A DNA stretch of 64,000 bases from Kriegella sp963975415 (GCF_963975415.1 NZ_CAXBGN010000015.1:1-64000); one strand, 5' to 3'; numbered from the stretch's first letter, positions 34,227 to 44,172 are shown. Program-made: numbers and translations. The notes: a model not told the origin generated them from the letters alone.

Positions 34227-35750
34227 ATGAAAAACATGAAATTTATAAAACATACTTACATTTTTGGCATAAGCGCTTTGATTTTAGGTGCGATCACATC
34301 GTGTTCTGATGACTTTTTAGAGGTTGAGCCTAAAGGCAAGTTTCTGACAAATAACTATTATGAAAACGAAGAACAGGCCTATACCGGGCTGATAGCCACT
34401 TATGATCGGCTTCAGAAAAATACGGGCGGGTTTGATAATTTGGTAGCCATGATGAATTCAGGCTCAGATGATCATTTTGCCGGTGGTGGAAACGCAAGTG
34501 ATGGTCAAGGGCTTCAAGATTTTTCGTCATATAATATGAATTCCATCTCAATGCCGCAATCGTATTGGAGTGATCATTATCAAGGAATTTTTAGGGCCAA
34601 TATATTGCTCTTAGAATTACCTGATGTTCCAATGGATGCAAGTTTAATTAGTAGATTTAGCGCCGAGGCAAAGGCGTTACGAGCACTTTACTATTTTAAT
34701 TTGGTACGAATGTTCAAGAACATTCCATTGTTGACAGAACCCATAGAACAAGCTGAAATTTTTAACATACCTCAAGCAAATCCAGCCGATGTTTACGCAC
34801 TCATAGAAACGGATCTTTTAGAAGCAATAGCTGTATTGCCAGAAACTATAACTGCTGCTTCCGAAACAGGTAGGCTTACCAAGGGAGCCGCTCAAGCCCT
34901 TTTAGGAAAAGTGTACCTGTATGAAGGTAAAAATGATTTGGCGGCAGCTCAATTAGCTGAAGTCAACGGCACACCGGGGGAAGTGAATCAGTACGGTAAC
35001 AAATTATTAGACAATTTTGACGATTTATGGGGCATTAGTAATAAGTTCAATTCAGAATCAATTATCGAAGTGCCACATACGAATGAAAGTCTTACAGGGT
35101 GGGATAATTGGGGGCAAGGTTCTGATGAAGGAAATTCCTATAACCAGATGGTTGGCCCAAGAACGTATTCTAAACTAAGTGATTCCGCACCTGACTTTGC
35201 AGCTGGTTGGAGCTTTAATCCTATTACCCAAGATTTGTACGATTTTATCAAAGATGACCCAAGATTTAATGCGACTGTGTTTGACATGAAAGCTTTAAAA
35301 GATGCCGGTGAAGCAGATTATATCGCAGGCTACCAAGACACTGGGTATTTTCTAAGAAAATTTATGCCGACCAATGCAGAAAAATCAACGTTAGCAGGTA
35401 ATACGGAATTAAACTATAGACAAAATTCTTATATCATAAGACTGGCAGACACTTATTTAATGGAAGCAGAAGCTCTCGGGGCAACTGGCACAAGAGCGCA
35501 AGCATTATTGGATGCTGTCAGGGCAAGAGTCGGTTTACCATCTGTACCAGTTTCCATGGATGCTGTTATGGATGAACGCAGACTTGAATTGGTAGGAGAA
35601 GGTCACCGTTGGTTCGATTTGGTTCGAACGGGGCGGGCGGCTACAGTATTGGCCGATAGAGGTTTTGTTGCTGGAACTCATGAGATTTTTCCAATTCCTT
35701 TTAAAGAATTTGAAAATACTATACTGGAACAAAATCCAAATTATAACTAA
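34227..35750 (+). CDS. SusD-like surface lipoprotein (beta-glucan locus)
   Basis: 507 residues with lipoprotein signal (LILGAITSCSDDFLEVEPKG). The SusD core ISRFSAEAKALRALYYFNLVRMFKNIPLLTEP and C-terminal MDERRLELVGEGHRWFDLVRTG with IFPIPFKEFEN are clear. It binds the glycan or its fragments at the cell surface and forms the lid of the SusC pore. It is part of one transcription unit with the genes on both sides. Confidence 0.95.
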   Translation: MKNMKFIKHTYIFGISALILGAITSCSDDFLEVEPKGKFLTNNYYENEEQAYTGLIATYDRLQKNTGGFDNLVAMMNSGSDDHFAGGGNASDGQGLQDFSSYNMNSISMPQSYWSDHYQGIFRANILLLELPDVPMDASLISRFSAEAKALRALYYFNLVRMFKNIPLLTEPIEQAEIFNIPQANPADVYALIETDLLEAIAVLPETITAASETGRLTKGAAQALLGKVYLYEGKNDLAAAQLAEVNGTPGEVNQYGNKLLDNFDDLWGISNKFNSESIIEVPHTNESLTGWDNWGQGSDEGNSYNQMVGPRTYSKLSDSAPDFAAGWSFNPITQDLYDFIKDDPRFNATVFDMKALKDAGEADYIAGYQDTGYFLRKFMPTNAEKSTLAGNTELNYRQNSYIIRLADTYLMEAEALGATGTRAQALLDAVRARVGLPSVPVSMDAVMDERRLELVGEGHRWFDLVRTGRAATVLADRGFVAGTHEIFPIPFKEFENTILEQNPNYN

Positions 35751-35761
35751 AAAATTTAAAT

Positions 35762-37369
35762 ATGAAAACAATAAGATATATTTTAAATGCTATTGTTCTT
35801 CTGGCTGTCGTTTGGAGTTGTGAGGACAATGACTTTAATAATGTAGATTTTTTAGACGCTTCTGTAGCCCCGACAAATGTTTCTGCGTTTTTCGATGTCA
35901 CCCAAGACAACACCGGATTCGTTACAATAACCCCAAATAGTGAGGGAGCTTCGTCATATAGCATCTATTATGGCGATAATACTACAGAGCCCGAAGTAGT
36001 TGCACAAGGCGAAAGTGCCACACATACCTATGGTGAAGGTTCGTATAGTATACGAATCGTGGCGACTGGTTTGGGAGGTAAAACTTCCGAGGCCACAGTG
36101 CCCTTGGAAGTATCGTTCAAGGCGCCAGAAAATTTGGAGATTACGGCAGAAATTGATAGTGCTAACCCTTTTGTTATTAACGTGTCGGCGACTGCCCAGT
36201 ATGCAGCTTCTTTTTTGGTATATTTTGATACTGCGAATGTAGATGAAGAGCCTACACCATTAGCTTTAAATGAAACGGTTAGTTTTGAGTATCCAAGTGT
36301 GGGCGACTACATGATAAAAGTTGTAGCACTAAGTGGAGGAGCAGAAACCATTGAGGGAACCCAAGACATAACTATAGAAAAACCAACAGTTTTGCCCATT
36401 GATTTTGAAATATTTGATGTCAATACGTTTCAAGGTTTTGGTGGGGCTTCAAATGCAGTCATAGATAACCCTGATGTTAGTGGAAATACTTCTGCTACAG
36501 TTGGGCAAATTATTAAAGGTGGCCCAGAAGTATGGGCAGGTAATGTTATTACCCTTTCAAGCCCGATAGACTTTTCAACGAAAAAGGTTATATCAATGGA
36601 TGTTTGGTCTCCAAGAGCTGGAGGTAAAGTATTATTAAAATTAGAAAACCTTGCTGATGCCAATATAAATATTGAAGTTGAAGCGACAACAGAAGGTAAT
36701 GGTGCTTGGGAAGAAGTTGTATTTGATTTTAGTACCATTGATGTAAACCAAACCTATCAAAAGCTAGTAATGTTTTTTGATATTGGAACTGTTGGGGATG
36801 GTAGTGCAGATTGGACGTTTTATATTGATAATATTGAACAGAGTTCAGGAGCTATTGGACCAATGATTCCTTTAGGGTTTGAATCGGCAACCTTGGATTA
36901 TGGAATCTGGAGTTTTGGAGGTCCAAGTTTTGAACCAATTCCCGCAGCGATAGTAGATAATCCAGATGCTTCAGGCAGTAATACTTCAGATAAAGTCTTC
37001 GAAATCGAAAAAACTTCTGGAGCCCAGGTTTGGGCAGGCGCAGGAATTTCTTTAGATGGAGCAGCAGACTTTACGAATGGTACGACCGTAACCGTTGATG
37101 TTTGGTCTCCGACGGCAGGAACACCAATTTTATACAAAATGGAAGACTCGACTTCGCCGCCAGACGCTAATGGTAATCCTTCTGTTATTGTAGAGGTAGT
37201 GGTAAACACAACTGTAGCTAATCAATGGGAAACACTGACCTTTGATTTAACAACATACGGTGATTTTAGTACTTCAAATTCTTATGATAAAGTTGTTCTT
37301 TTTCCCAATTTTAATAATAGCGGGACTGGAACTACCTACTACTTTGATAATATTCAGTTGACCAATTAA
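35762..37369 (+). CDS. Surface glycan-binding lipoprotein with two PKD-like and two repeated CBM-like domains
   Basis: 535 residues, lipoprotein signal IVLLAVVWSCEDNDF. Two immunoglobulin/PKD-like domains occupy about residues 35-210 (the repeats around GEGSYSIRIVATGLGGKTSEATVPLEV and VGDYMIKVVALSGGAETIEG). Two homologous beta-sandwich domains follow, each about 150 residues and sharing LDYG/FQGFGG, VIDNPDxSG, QVWAG/EVWAG, DVWSPxAG and YFDNI/YIDNI landmarks, so they arose by internal duplication. They look like carbohydrate-binding modules. The position after SusD is that of a SusE-like surface glycan-binding protein, which would hold the polysaccharide for the GH16 enzyme. Substrate is inferred. 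Confidence 0.82.
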   Translation: MKTIRYILNAIVLLAVVWSCEDNDFNNVDFLDASVAPTNVSAFFDVTQDNTGFVTITPNSEGASSYSIYYGDNTTEPEVVAQGESATHTYGEGSYSIRIVATGLGGKTSEATVPLEVSFKAPENLEITAEIDSANPFVINVSATAQYAASFLVYFDTANVDEEPTPLALNETVSFEYPSVGDYMIKVVALSGGAETIEGTQDITIEKPTVLPIDFEIFDVNTFQGFGGASNAVIDNPDVSGNTSATVGQIIKGGPEVWAGNVITLSSPIDFSTKKVISMDVWSPRAGGKVLLKLENLADANINIEVEATTEGNGAWEEVVFDFSTIDVNQTYQKLVMFFDIGTVGDGSADWTFYIDNIEQSSGAIGPMIPLGFESATLDYGIWSFGGPSFEPIPAAIVDNPDASGSNTSDKVFEIEKTSGAQVWAGAGISLDGAADFTNGTTVTVDVWSPTAGTPILYKMEDSTSPPDANGNPSVIVEVVVNTTVANQWETLTFDLTTYGDFSTSNSYDKVVLFPNFNNSGTGTTYYFDNIQLTN

Positions 37370-37379
37370 AAACTAGAAC

Positions 37380-38978
37380 ATGAAAAATTTTAAATATATG
37401 AATACCCTTTTTCTGTTTGCAATTGTTATGCTCGGTTGTGAAGAAACGGAATATGAATTCGGGGATATTGTGGCCCCATCGAATATAGTAATCAATACTG
37501 TGATTGTTGGGCAGGATGATGAAAACCCTTATGGCGATGGTACTGGTGAAGTAAACTTCACAGCATCCGCATCGGATGCGCTGACTTATAAGTATGTTTA
37601 TAACGGTAAGGAAGAACAGGCGCCTACTGGTACATTGACCACTAGTTTTTCGACAACGGGTATCAATACCTATGATGTAACCGTTATAGCTTTTGGCAAA
37701 GGGGGCGTGAGTTCTTCGAAAACCGTTCAAGTTGAAGTTTTGGCATTTTATACCGCTCCTACCGACTTATTGGAAATGTTATATGGCGATGGAACAAAGA
37801 CATGGAGGGTTAAAGCTGAATCTCCAGCTCATTTTGGAGTAGGTCCGGCAGAAGAAACGACGCCGGTATGGTGGGGGGCAGCGCCTTTTGATAAAGCTGA
37901 TAAAGGGGGATATGATGATAGAATTACATTTAGTGCTGATGGCACCGTTACTTATGCAACCAACGGAACCATCTATGGTCAATCCGCAGTATTGGAGGCC
38001 GATTACGGAATTTCATGGGAGGCGAACACAGATAATGAATATGAAAATTATCCTGTAGATGATTTCTCGGATACGTGGACGTTGACTGCCCCGGATGGTC
38101 AAGAAACACTGACCTTCAATGGTAACGGGTATCATGGTTTCTATGTAGGTGGCGATCACAGTTATGCTATTCTTGAGCGTACTGAAACTGAAATGAGTTT
38201 AAGAACAACCGGGGCAGACGGATTGGGTTGGTTTGCCATACTTACTTCAGAGGATGAACCCGTGATCGAAGAAGGGGAAACGCTTCAAACGATCTATACG
38301 AATGAAGTCTGGGCCGATGAATTTGATGTTGACGGAGCACCAGATCCGGCGAATTGGGGCTATGACCTCGGTGCTGGCGGCTGGGGCAATAATGAACTTC
38401 AAACCTATACCAATAATGCCGAAAATGTAATTGTTGAGGGCGGAGTGCTCAAAATTATAGCCAAAGATGACGGATCAGGAGGCTATACCTCGGCCAGATT
38501 AAAATCGGTTAATTTACAGGAATATACATATGGTAGAGTTGAGGTAAGGGCCAAACTACCTGCAGCACAAGGAACATGGCCCGCGATATGGATGTTGGGC
38601 GCCAATTTTGAAACTGTTGGATGGCCGGCCTGTGGAGAGATTGATATTATGGAACAAACAGGATGGGATAAAGGAAAAACTTCTGGAGCACTACATTTTC
38701 CCGATAATTCTGGCGGTAATGCACTACATGATGATACAGAGAATGAGACGGCTACCACGGAGTTCCATAACTATACCGTTGAATGGACCGCAGATGTAAT
38801 CAAGTTAGCGGTCGACGATGAGGTTTTCTTCTCCTTTGACAATTCCGCGAGCACGCCTTTTAACGACGATTTCTTTTTTATTCTGAACGTAGCGATGGGC
38901 GGTAATTTGGGCGGCACGATAGATCCTGGGTTTACAGAGGATACCATGGAAGTAGATTATATAAGAGTTTATCAGTAA
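37380..38978 (+). CDS. GH16 family endo-beta-1,3-glucanase (laminarinase-type) lipoprotein
   Basis: 532 residues. Lipoprotein signal with Cys20 (FAIVMLGCEETEY); a PKD-like domain to about 120; a 160-residue beta module typical of flavobacterial laminarinases (about 128-290, YGDGTKTWRVKAESPAHFGVG); then the GH16 catalytic domain (about 305-532) with ELQTYTNNAENVIVEGGVL, GTWPAIWMLG and the catalytic motif GEIDIMEQ, where Glu420 should be nucleophile, Asp422 the assistant and Glu425 the acid/base. The motif is the five-residue ExDxxE form of laminarinases. It would cut laminarin-like beta-glucan at the cell surface for uptake by SusC/SusD. Confidence 0.92.
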   Translation: MKNFKYMNTLFLFAIVMLGCEETEYEFGDIVAPSNIVINTVIVGQDDENPYGDGTGEVNFTASASDALTYKYVYNGKEEQAPTGTLTTSFSTTGINTYDVTVIAFGKGGVSSSKTVQVEVLAFYTAPTDLLEMLYGDGTKTWRVKAESPAHFGVGPAEETTPVWWGAAPFDKADKGGYDDRITFSADGTVTYATNGTIYGQSAVLEADYGISWEANTDNEYENYPVDDFSDTWTLTAPDGQETLTFNGNGYHGFYVGGDHSYAILERTETEMSLRTTGADGLGWFAILTSEDEPVIEEGETLQTIYTNEVWADEFDVDGAPDPANWGYDLGAGGWGNNELQTYTNNAENVIVEGGVLKIIAKDDGSGGYTSARLKSVNLQEYTYGRVEVRAKLPAAQGTWPAIWMLGANFETVGWPACGEIDIMEQTGWDKGKTSGALHFPDNSGGNALHDDTENETATTEFHNYTVEWTADVIKLAVDDEVFFSFDNSASTPFNDDFFFILNVAMGGNLGGTIDPGFTEDTMEVDYIRVYQ

Positions 38979-39006
38979 TGAGTTGTTGTTAGTTTCAATG
39001 TAGCGT

Positions 39007-39038
39007 TAAAGGCTGGTTGTGTTTGAACTGGCCTTTTT
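39007..39038 (+). terminator. Terminator-like hairpin after the GH16 gene
   Basis: AAAGGCTGG and CTGGCCTTT pair (two wobble pairs) around an 11-nt loop, followed by T-residues. It may only partly separate the GH16 gene from the next glycosidase. Confidence 0.6.
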
Positions 39039-39131
39039 CCTTACAATGTTTAGTGTAGGCAAGCACAAGCACGACCTTTTGTGCGGGCTGTTGAAGAAGG
39101 TAAAGCGGTATTAATTTGAAATAAAGTTAAA

Positions 39132-40454
39132 ATGAAACAATCATTATTTGTTCTTTTTTTATGTCTTGTTCTTTCATGCAAGCAAAGTGGGCAAAACAAG
39201 AGCGCCCAAGCAATGCTACAGAAAGGTGCAGCGGCACCGGCCAAGGTTGAAGTAAGCCAAAAAGGCAATAAATATCGATTGTTGGTCAATGGCGAAGAAT
39301 TTTATATAAAAGGTGCAGGACTTGAATTTGGTAATGTGCCTGCATTGGCCGAACACAAAGCAAATTCATTTAGAACTTGGCGTACTGAAAATGGTCAAAA
39401 ATCGGCCAAGGAAGTACTTGATGAGGCCCACAAAAATGGAATAATGGTGACCATGGGTATTGAAGTTGGTAGGGAGCGCCACGGATTTGATTACAATAAT
39501 GAAGAAATGGTACGAAACCAACTCAATGATATTAAGAAAGAAATACTGCCCCTGAAAGACCATCCAGCGCTTTTGATTTGGGGTATTGGAAACGAACTTA
39601 ACCTTCATTATAAAAACCCAAAAGTATGGGATGCCGTGAATGATATTTCCAAAATGATTCATGCCGTAGACCCGAACCACCCTACCACAACCAGTCTTGC
39701 CGGCTTATCTCAAAAGGAGGTGGACTTTATTAAAGAAAGGTGCCCAGACCTAGATATTTTGTCGGTACAGATGTATGGTGACCTGCCCAACTTACCCAAT
39801 TTGATCAAGAAATTTGGGTGGGAAGGTCCGTATATGGTAACCGAATGGGGAGCTACAGGGCATTGGGAGGTGCCGACTACAGCTTGGGGAGCACCTATTG
39901 AAGAGAATAGTTCAGTTAAGGCCAATAACTATTTAAAGCGATATCAAGGGGGGATAGCTGCCGATTCACTGCAATGCATAGGCTCCTATGTTTTCTTATG
40001 GGGGAATAAGCAAGAGCGAACGCCGACTTGGTACGGTATTTTTTTGGAAGATGGCAAAGAAACGGAATCCGTAGATGTTATGCATTATATCTGGAACGGG
40101 GAATGGCCATCAAACCGCACCCCCATCATAAAAGACTACACGTTAGATGGAAAAACAGCTCATGACAATGTGATGTTGAAAGAGGAAGGACAATATGTAG
40201 CCCAGATCGAGGTAATGGATTTTGAGAATGATACTATAGTATATGATTGGGAAATTATGCCAGAGAGCACCGATTTAAAGGAGGGCGGGGATTTGGAAGA
40301 AAGACCTGAATCGGTTAAAGGATTGATAATATCACAGGAAGAGAATAAGGTTACATTTAAGTCACCCACGAAAGGAGTATACCGCCTATTTGTCTATGCT
40401 TCCGATGGAAATAATCAGGCGGCCACCGCCAATATTCCATTTATGGTCGAGTGA
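39132..40454 (+). CDS. Clan GH-A glycoside hydrolase lipoprotein (GH2/GH158-like)
   Basis: 440 residues, lipoprotein signal LCLVLSCKQSG (Cys16). The (beta/alpha)8 barrel spans about residues 50-320: the acid/base Glu155 lies in LIWGIGNELN (strand 4) and the nucleophile Glu238 in YMVTEWGATGHWE (strand 7), the clan GH-A pattern. A small beta domain closes the C-terminus (QIEVMDFENDTIVYDWEIMPES). The barrel resembles GH2 TIM barrels but lacks their sugar-binding and immunoglobulin domains; it may instead be GH158-like, a family of beta-1,3-glucanases that accompanies GH16 enzymes in Bacteroides laminarin loci. Context fits further breakdown of beta-glucan; a search would settle the family. Confidence 0.8.
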   Translation: MKQSLFVLFLCLVLSCKQSGQNKSAQAMLQKGAAAPAKVEVSQKGNKYRLLVNGEEFYIKGAGLEFGNVPALAEHKANSFRTWRTENGQKSAKEVLDEAHKNGIMVTMGIEVGRERHGFDYNNEEMVRNQLNDIKKEILPLKDHPALLIWGIGNELNLHYKNPKVWDAVNDISKMIHAVDPNHPTTTSLAGLSQKEVDFIKERCPDLDILSVQMYGDLPNLPNLIKKFGWEGPYMVTEWGATGHWEVPTTAWGAPIEENSSVKANNYLKRYQGGIAADSLQCIGSYVFLWGNKQERTPTWYGIFLEDGKETESVDVMHYIWNGEWPSNRTPIIKDYTLDGKTAHDNVMLKEEGQYVAQIEVMDFENDTIVYDWEIMPESTDLKEGGDLEERPESVKGLIISQEENKVTFKSPTKGVYRLFVYASDGNNQAATANIPFMVE

Positions 40455-40516
40455 TAGGAAATCCCGTTTACCAATAAATGTACTGTTAAATTATTTTTTT
40501 GGAGGATGTTTTTCGG

Positions 40517-40581
40517 AAAGACCTTTTCGGAAACCTTGAACAAAATTTAAATGTCGGAGTTTTAAATTTGGGAGGGTCTTT
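40517..40581. terminator. Hairpin region between convergent glycosidase genes
   Basis: An inner stem AAATTTAAA / TTTAAATTT (40543-40551 / 40561-40569) nests in an outer pair AAAGACC / GGTCTTT (40517-40523 / 40575-40581). It lies in the 130-bp gap between two convergent genes, fitting bidirectional termination. Confidence 0.6.
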
Positions 40582-40584
40582 ATT

Positions 40585-42939
40585 TTAAATATCCTCAAAG
40601 TATATCGCAAAGCTTTTGATAAATAGTTCGTTGGAGTCCCCATCCACACTTAGCTTGATTTTATTTGTTTTAACAGGATCGAAATTTTGAATTCGCTTTC
40701 TTCCGATGCTTTGACCTTCCGCTATGGTAACCCACTTGTTCTTGATTAAGGCTTCTACTTTATATTTTTTGATGTGCTGGCCATATTTAATCGCTTCCTC
40801 GATTACCAAAAGGTTTATTTTCTGCTTTTTAGGAAGCACTATCGATACTTCGGTTACTGGTATGTCCGCGGTGGGGTGAATGCTCCCTATTGGCTTGTCA
40901 AAGGTATTCTTCAATATTTTCCCGAAGTCTGCAAGTCTTTCTGTTTCGGCTATTGGAATCAGGCCACTGGTATCCGGGGTCATGTTGATCAAAAGATTTG
41001 CACCTCTGCCTATCGATTCTTTGTATGCGGTCTCGAGATAATCGAGGTCTCGAAGCGTGTTGTCTGAGTTTGGTGCCCAAAACCAAGTACTTCTCGTATG
41101 CAAGTTTGCTTCGGCGGGTACCCAGCCGGCGTTTTGCGGTCCGATCCAGTGCTTGAGTCCTTCCCCGGGTTTTACAATATTCCACAACGGGTAGGCCGCC
41201 CAACCTTGTTCACTGCCCGACCATCGAACATCTGGTTTGGTACCACCCATCACTATGGCGTTCGGTTGTAAGTTTCGCACCATTGATCGAATGGCATCGC
41301 CATAGGCAGTTCCTAAAGGTTTTAGGGTTTCGGCATCCATTACATCCCAACCGAAGGGATCGTATGCCCCATCGAACCAAACGTAGGAAACTTGTCCGTA
41401 ATTGGTTAAAAGCTCCCTTAACTGTTCTAAAAAAATAGGAAAATAGGTGTTGATATCACCTACCAATTTACGTTCTCCTTGGGGGTCGGGGGTACTGGTA
41501 CACCCAAAATGCTTGTCTCCGCCGGATATGTATAAACCAATTTTCATATCGTATTTTCGACAGGCTTCGACAAATTCGGCTACTACATCGCCATTGCCAT
41601 TTTTCCAAGGAGAGTTCTTTACCGAGTAATCGGTTGTTTCGGTAGGCCATAAACAATAGCCGTTGTGATGCTTGGCGGTTAATACGATATGTTCGGCGCC
41701 AAATGATTTTGCGGTTTTGACCCATTGTTCGGCATCGAGTTGTTGGGGATTGAAAATGTCCGCTTCGGGCACGGTCATAAAATCCGAAGCCGTATAGGTT
41801 GCCGGACCAAAATGAATAAAAGCACCCAATTGGCGTTCTTGATAGGCCAGCTGTTGAAGTGTCGGTTTGTCGCTTATGTTTTGAGTGGAAAACGCATCGT
41901 CATTCTGGTTTTCTCCCGCAATAAGTACCGGTGCCCAATCACCTTCATGCTCCGGGGTGACGTCTGTAGGCGCTTCAACATCCTTGAAAAAATGTTCGAA
42001 CAATTGAGAGGGTGTTCCATCAAAAGTCGCCCATTGTAGGTCGCCACCAATCTTTTGATCGCTTCCTGTAAAATAGAGGATGGTCTGTTCATTGAAATAA
42101 CAGAGTTCTACGTCAGAAGCGTTGCTTTCCACAATTTCGGAGGGTCTTAACGGAATGTTCTTATGGCTTGGGTCAAAGGTCACAAAAGGTCTATCTGACG
42201 GAGCATCCTCCCAATGAACAAGGTCTTTAGATCGGGTAATTCGCGTTTCGTATCCATTTTCAAGGTCCTCTAGATAAAGTGTATAATACCAATCATCTTC
42301 GTAGTATAAGGCAGGTCCGCCTACATATTTATCACGACCGTAGATGGCGTCGGGTATGGCTTCCCAGTTTATCAAATCTTCTGATTTCTTATACCGCAGT
42401 GTAAAAGGTTTCCAATTTTTGTCATTGGTTTCATATAGCAAGATAAAGCTGTCTTTTCCCCTGCAAACGGCGGTGTTAAAGAAAAATTCGTCTTTTGATG
42501 CTCTTAGTACAGTTTGCGGTTCGGTCCATGTTTTCAAATCAGTAGAACTGGTCATGCTGATTTCCGTCATCTTGCGCCATGGCTTGTTTTCACCATAGTT
42601 GCCCGCAAAAACATAAACGCGGCCATTATAGGTCAACACTGTGCCAAAACCATGGTTCTTTAGAGGTACTGATACTATTTTATCGGAGGCAATATCACGA
42701 ATGCGAACCTCATCTTCATGAAAATAATCTCCGGGCTTGGTATTTGGTAAATCCCAAAAGCGCTGATGGTTTTCCAGAAGATACAACTTATCCTTAAAAA
42801 CAAAGGGAGAAGTTTCTACTAGCGGTGAACCCAGCCTGCCTTGTTTGACTATGGGGTTCTTAAAGGTGTCTTGTGCATGTAAAAGGGAACCTAGGGAGCA
42901 TAAGAATATATAGCAGAATAATAGAAATTTTGTCTTCAT
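40585..42939 (-). CDS. Secreted propeller-GH29 alpha-L-fucosidase fusion
   Basis: 784 residues. Signal peptide to about residue 22 (LCSLGSLLHAQ). Residues about 25-340 form a five-bladed propeller of the GH43/GH32/GH117 kind (SSTDLKTWTEPQTVLRA; KKSEDLINWEAIP; RSKDLVHWEDAPSDRPFV). Residues about 355-690 form a GH29 barrel: ERQLGAFIHFGPATYTASDF, AEHIVLTAKHHNGYCLWPT (His424, His425) and YVWFDGAYD with Asp523 as the expected nucleophile. A C-terminal beta domain (about 700-784) resembles the usual fucosidase appendage. The two-enzyme architecture may act on a fucose-containing algal glycan from both ends. It is unclear whether the propeller is catalytic. Confidence 0.87.
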   Translation of the reverse strand: MKTKFLLFCYIFLCSLGSLLHAQDTFKNPIVKQGRLGSPLVETSPFVFKDKLYLLENHQRFWDLPNTKPGDYFHEDEVRIRDIASDKIVSVPLKNHGFGTVLTYNGRVYVFAGNYGENKPWRKMTEISMTSSTDLKTWTEPQTVLRASKDEFFFNTAVCRGKDSFILLYETNDKNWKPFTLRYKKSEDLINWEAIPDAIYGRDKYVGGPALYYEDDWYYTLYLEDLENGYETRITRSKDLVHWEDAPSDRPFVTFDPSHKNIPLRPSEIVESNASDVELCYFNEQTILYFTGSDQKIGGDLQWATFDGTPSQLFEHFFKDVEAPTDVTPEHEGDWAPVLIAGENQNDDAFSTQNISDKPTLQQLAYQERQLGAFIHFGPATYTASDFMTVPEADIFNPQQLDAEQWVKTAKSFGAEHIVLTAKHHNGYCLWPTETTDYSVKNSPWKNGNGDVVAEFVEACRKYDMKIGLYISGGDKHFGCTSTPDPQGERKLVGDINTYFPIFLEQLRELLTNYGQVSYVWFDGAYDPFGWDVMDAETLKPLGTAYGDAIRSMVRNLQPNAIVMGGTKPDVRWSGSEQGWAAYPLWNIVKPGEGLKHWIGPQNAGWVPAEANLHTRSTWFWAPNSDNTLRDLDYLETAYKESIGRGANLLINMTPDTSGLIPIAETERLADFGKILKNTFDKPIGSIHPTADIPVTEVSIVLPKKQKINLLVIEEAIKYGQHIKKYKVEALIKNKWVTIAEGQSIGRKRIQNFDPVKTNKIKLSVDGDSNELFIKSFAIYFEDI

Positions 42940-43068
42940 AGCATAACATTGTTTTACGCAATAGTGTAAATCTAAAGCTAAAATCTAATGTTGGCTACTC
43001 AACATTTGGCTAAAGGTGATGGAATTTTTACTCTCATTAGATACTCTAAAGCCCATTAAGATGGTACA

Positions 43069-44172
43069 TTAGACTTTTATATAAATCCTTTTTTTGTCCA
43101 ACCAAAGTCCGATAGCCCAGCAAAGCAACATAAAAACCAAGGCAAAGGCAAACGATCCATAATAGGGTCCGATCCAACTAAAACCATTTTCATAAATGTA
43201 ACTATACAAGCTTTGGTTTCCATCGACACGAAGAAAAAGCATGGTTATGGCAAGGTATTCCGATAAGAGGTATATAAAAAGGGAGTTCTTTCCAAAAACT
43301 TCGAAAAAATAATAGTTTACTGGTTTTTTGACAAATTCTATGGAATAGATTAGTATCGATAATACAATGATATCAAGACCTGTGGTTAGAATAACGAAAG
43401 AGCTTGTCCATAATTTTTTGTTTACCGGGAAGCTTAAATTCCATAGATAGGCAAGGGCCAAAAGACCAGCGCCCACCATAAGCATTTTTGATAATTTTTC
43501 GTAATTGATGCCCCCTTGAATAACAAATTTACCCACAAGGTAACCGGCGATTACATTACAAATCGCGGGTAGCGTACTTAACAAGCCCTCGGGGTCAAAT
43601 GGAATTCCGTCACCTCCATAAAGATGACTGTCTCCAAGAAGAAACCTGTCGACCGTTCGTACCAAGTTTCCTTCTAAAGTGTAGTCGCCAAAAGCACTGA
43701 GCAACCCCCAGTATCCGATTAAAATAAGGGCTGAGGCAATAATAAGTTGGCGGTTTGTGAGAAAATAAATCATAACGGCCCCGATAAAATAGCAAATCGC
43801 TATACGTTGCAGCACACCTAGAATTCTAGTTTCACTAAAAGGAACTAACGTGAGGTCTCCAGCATCGGTCCATGATACAAACGGAAACCAATACATGATA
43901 TAACCGAGCAAGAAAATGATGACCGTCCGTTTTATGATTTTTCGAAAGACTTCCGAGAGTGGTTTATCTGCCCAACGGGTCTTTACGAAGGCAAAGGCGT
44001 TTCCAACGGCAAAAAGAAAAGAAGGGAAGACCAAATCAGTTGGGGTAAACCCGTGCCAGTTGGCATGTAGTAAAGGTGAAAAGGTAAGGTCCCAGTCTCC
44101 GGTAGTATTAACAACGATCATCAGGCAAATGGTCAATCCCCGGAAAACATCGAGCGCTTTGAATCTTTTCAT
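43069..44172 (-). CDS. DUF5009/HGSNAT-like multi-pass membrane acyltransferase
   Basis: 367 residues with about ten membrane helices. The N-terminal LDVFRGLTICLMIVVNTTGDW and HGFTPTDLVFPSFLFAVGNAF segments match the family of bacterial heparan-alpha-glucosaminide N-acetyltransferase-like proteins (DUF5009/NagX), including the conserved HGF..TDLVFP with a candidate catalytic His. These proteins are thought to transfer acyl groups to sugars across the inner membrane; activity here is not established. The 5' neighbour is the catabolic operon on the same strand, about 270 bp away. Confidence 0.85.
   Translation of the reverse strand: MKRFKALDVFRGLTICLMIVVNTTGDWDLTFSPLLHANWHGFTPTDLVFPSFLFAVGNAFAFVKTRWADKPLSEVFRKIIKRTVIIFLLGYIMYWFPFVSWTDAGDLTLVPFSETRILGVLQRIAICYFIGAVMIYFLTNRQLIIASALILIGYWGLLSAFGDYTLEGNLVRTVDRFLLGDSHLYGGDGIPFDPEGLLSTLPAICNVIAGYLVGKFVIQGGINYEKLSKMLMVGAGLLALAYLWNLSFPVNKKLWTSSFVILTTGLDIIVLSILIYSIEFVKKPVNYYFFEVFGKNSLFIYLLSEYLAITMLFLRVDGNQSLYSYIYENGFSWIGPYYGSFAFALVFMLLCWAIGLWLDKKRIYIKV

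Noticed and set aside
37332..37730. Minus-strand gene opposite the GH16 start
   Set aside because: Shadow frame of two well-supported plus-strand genes.
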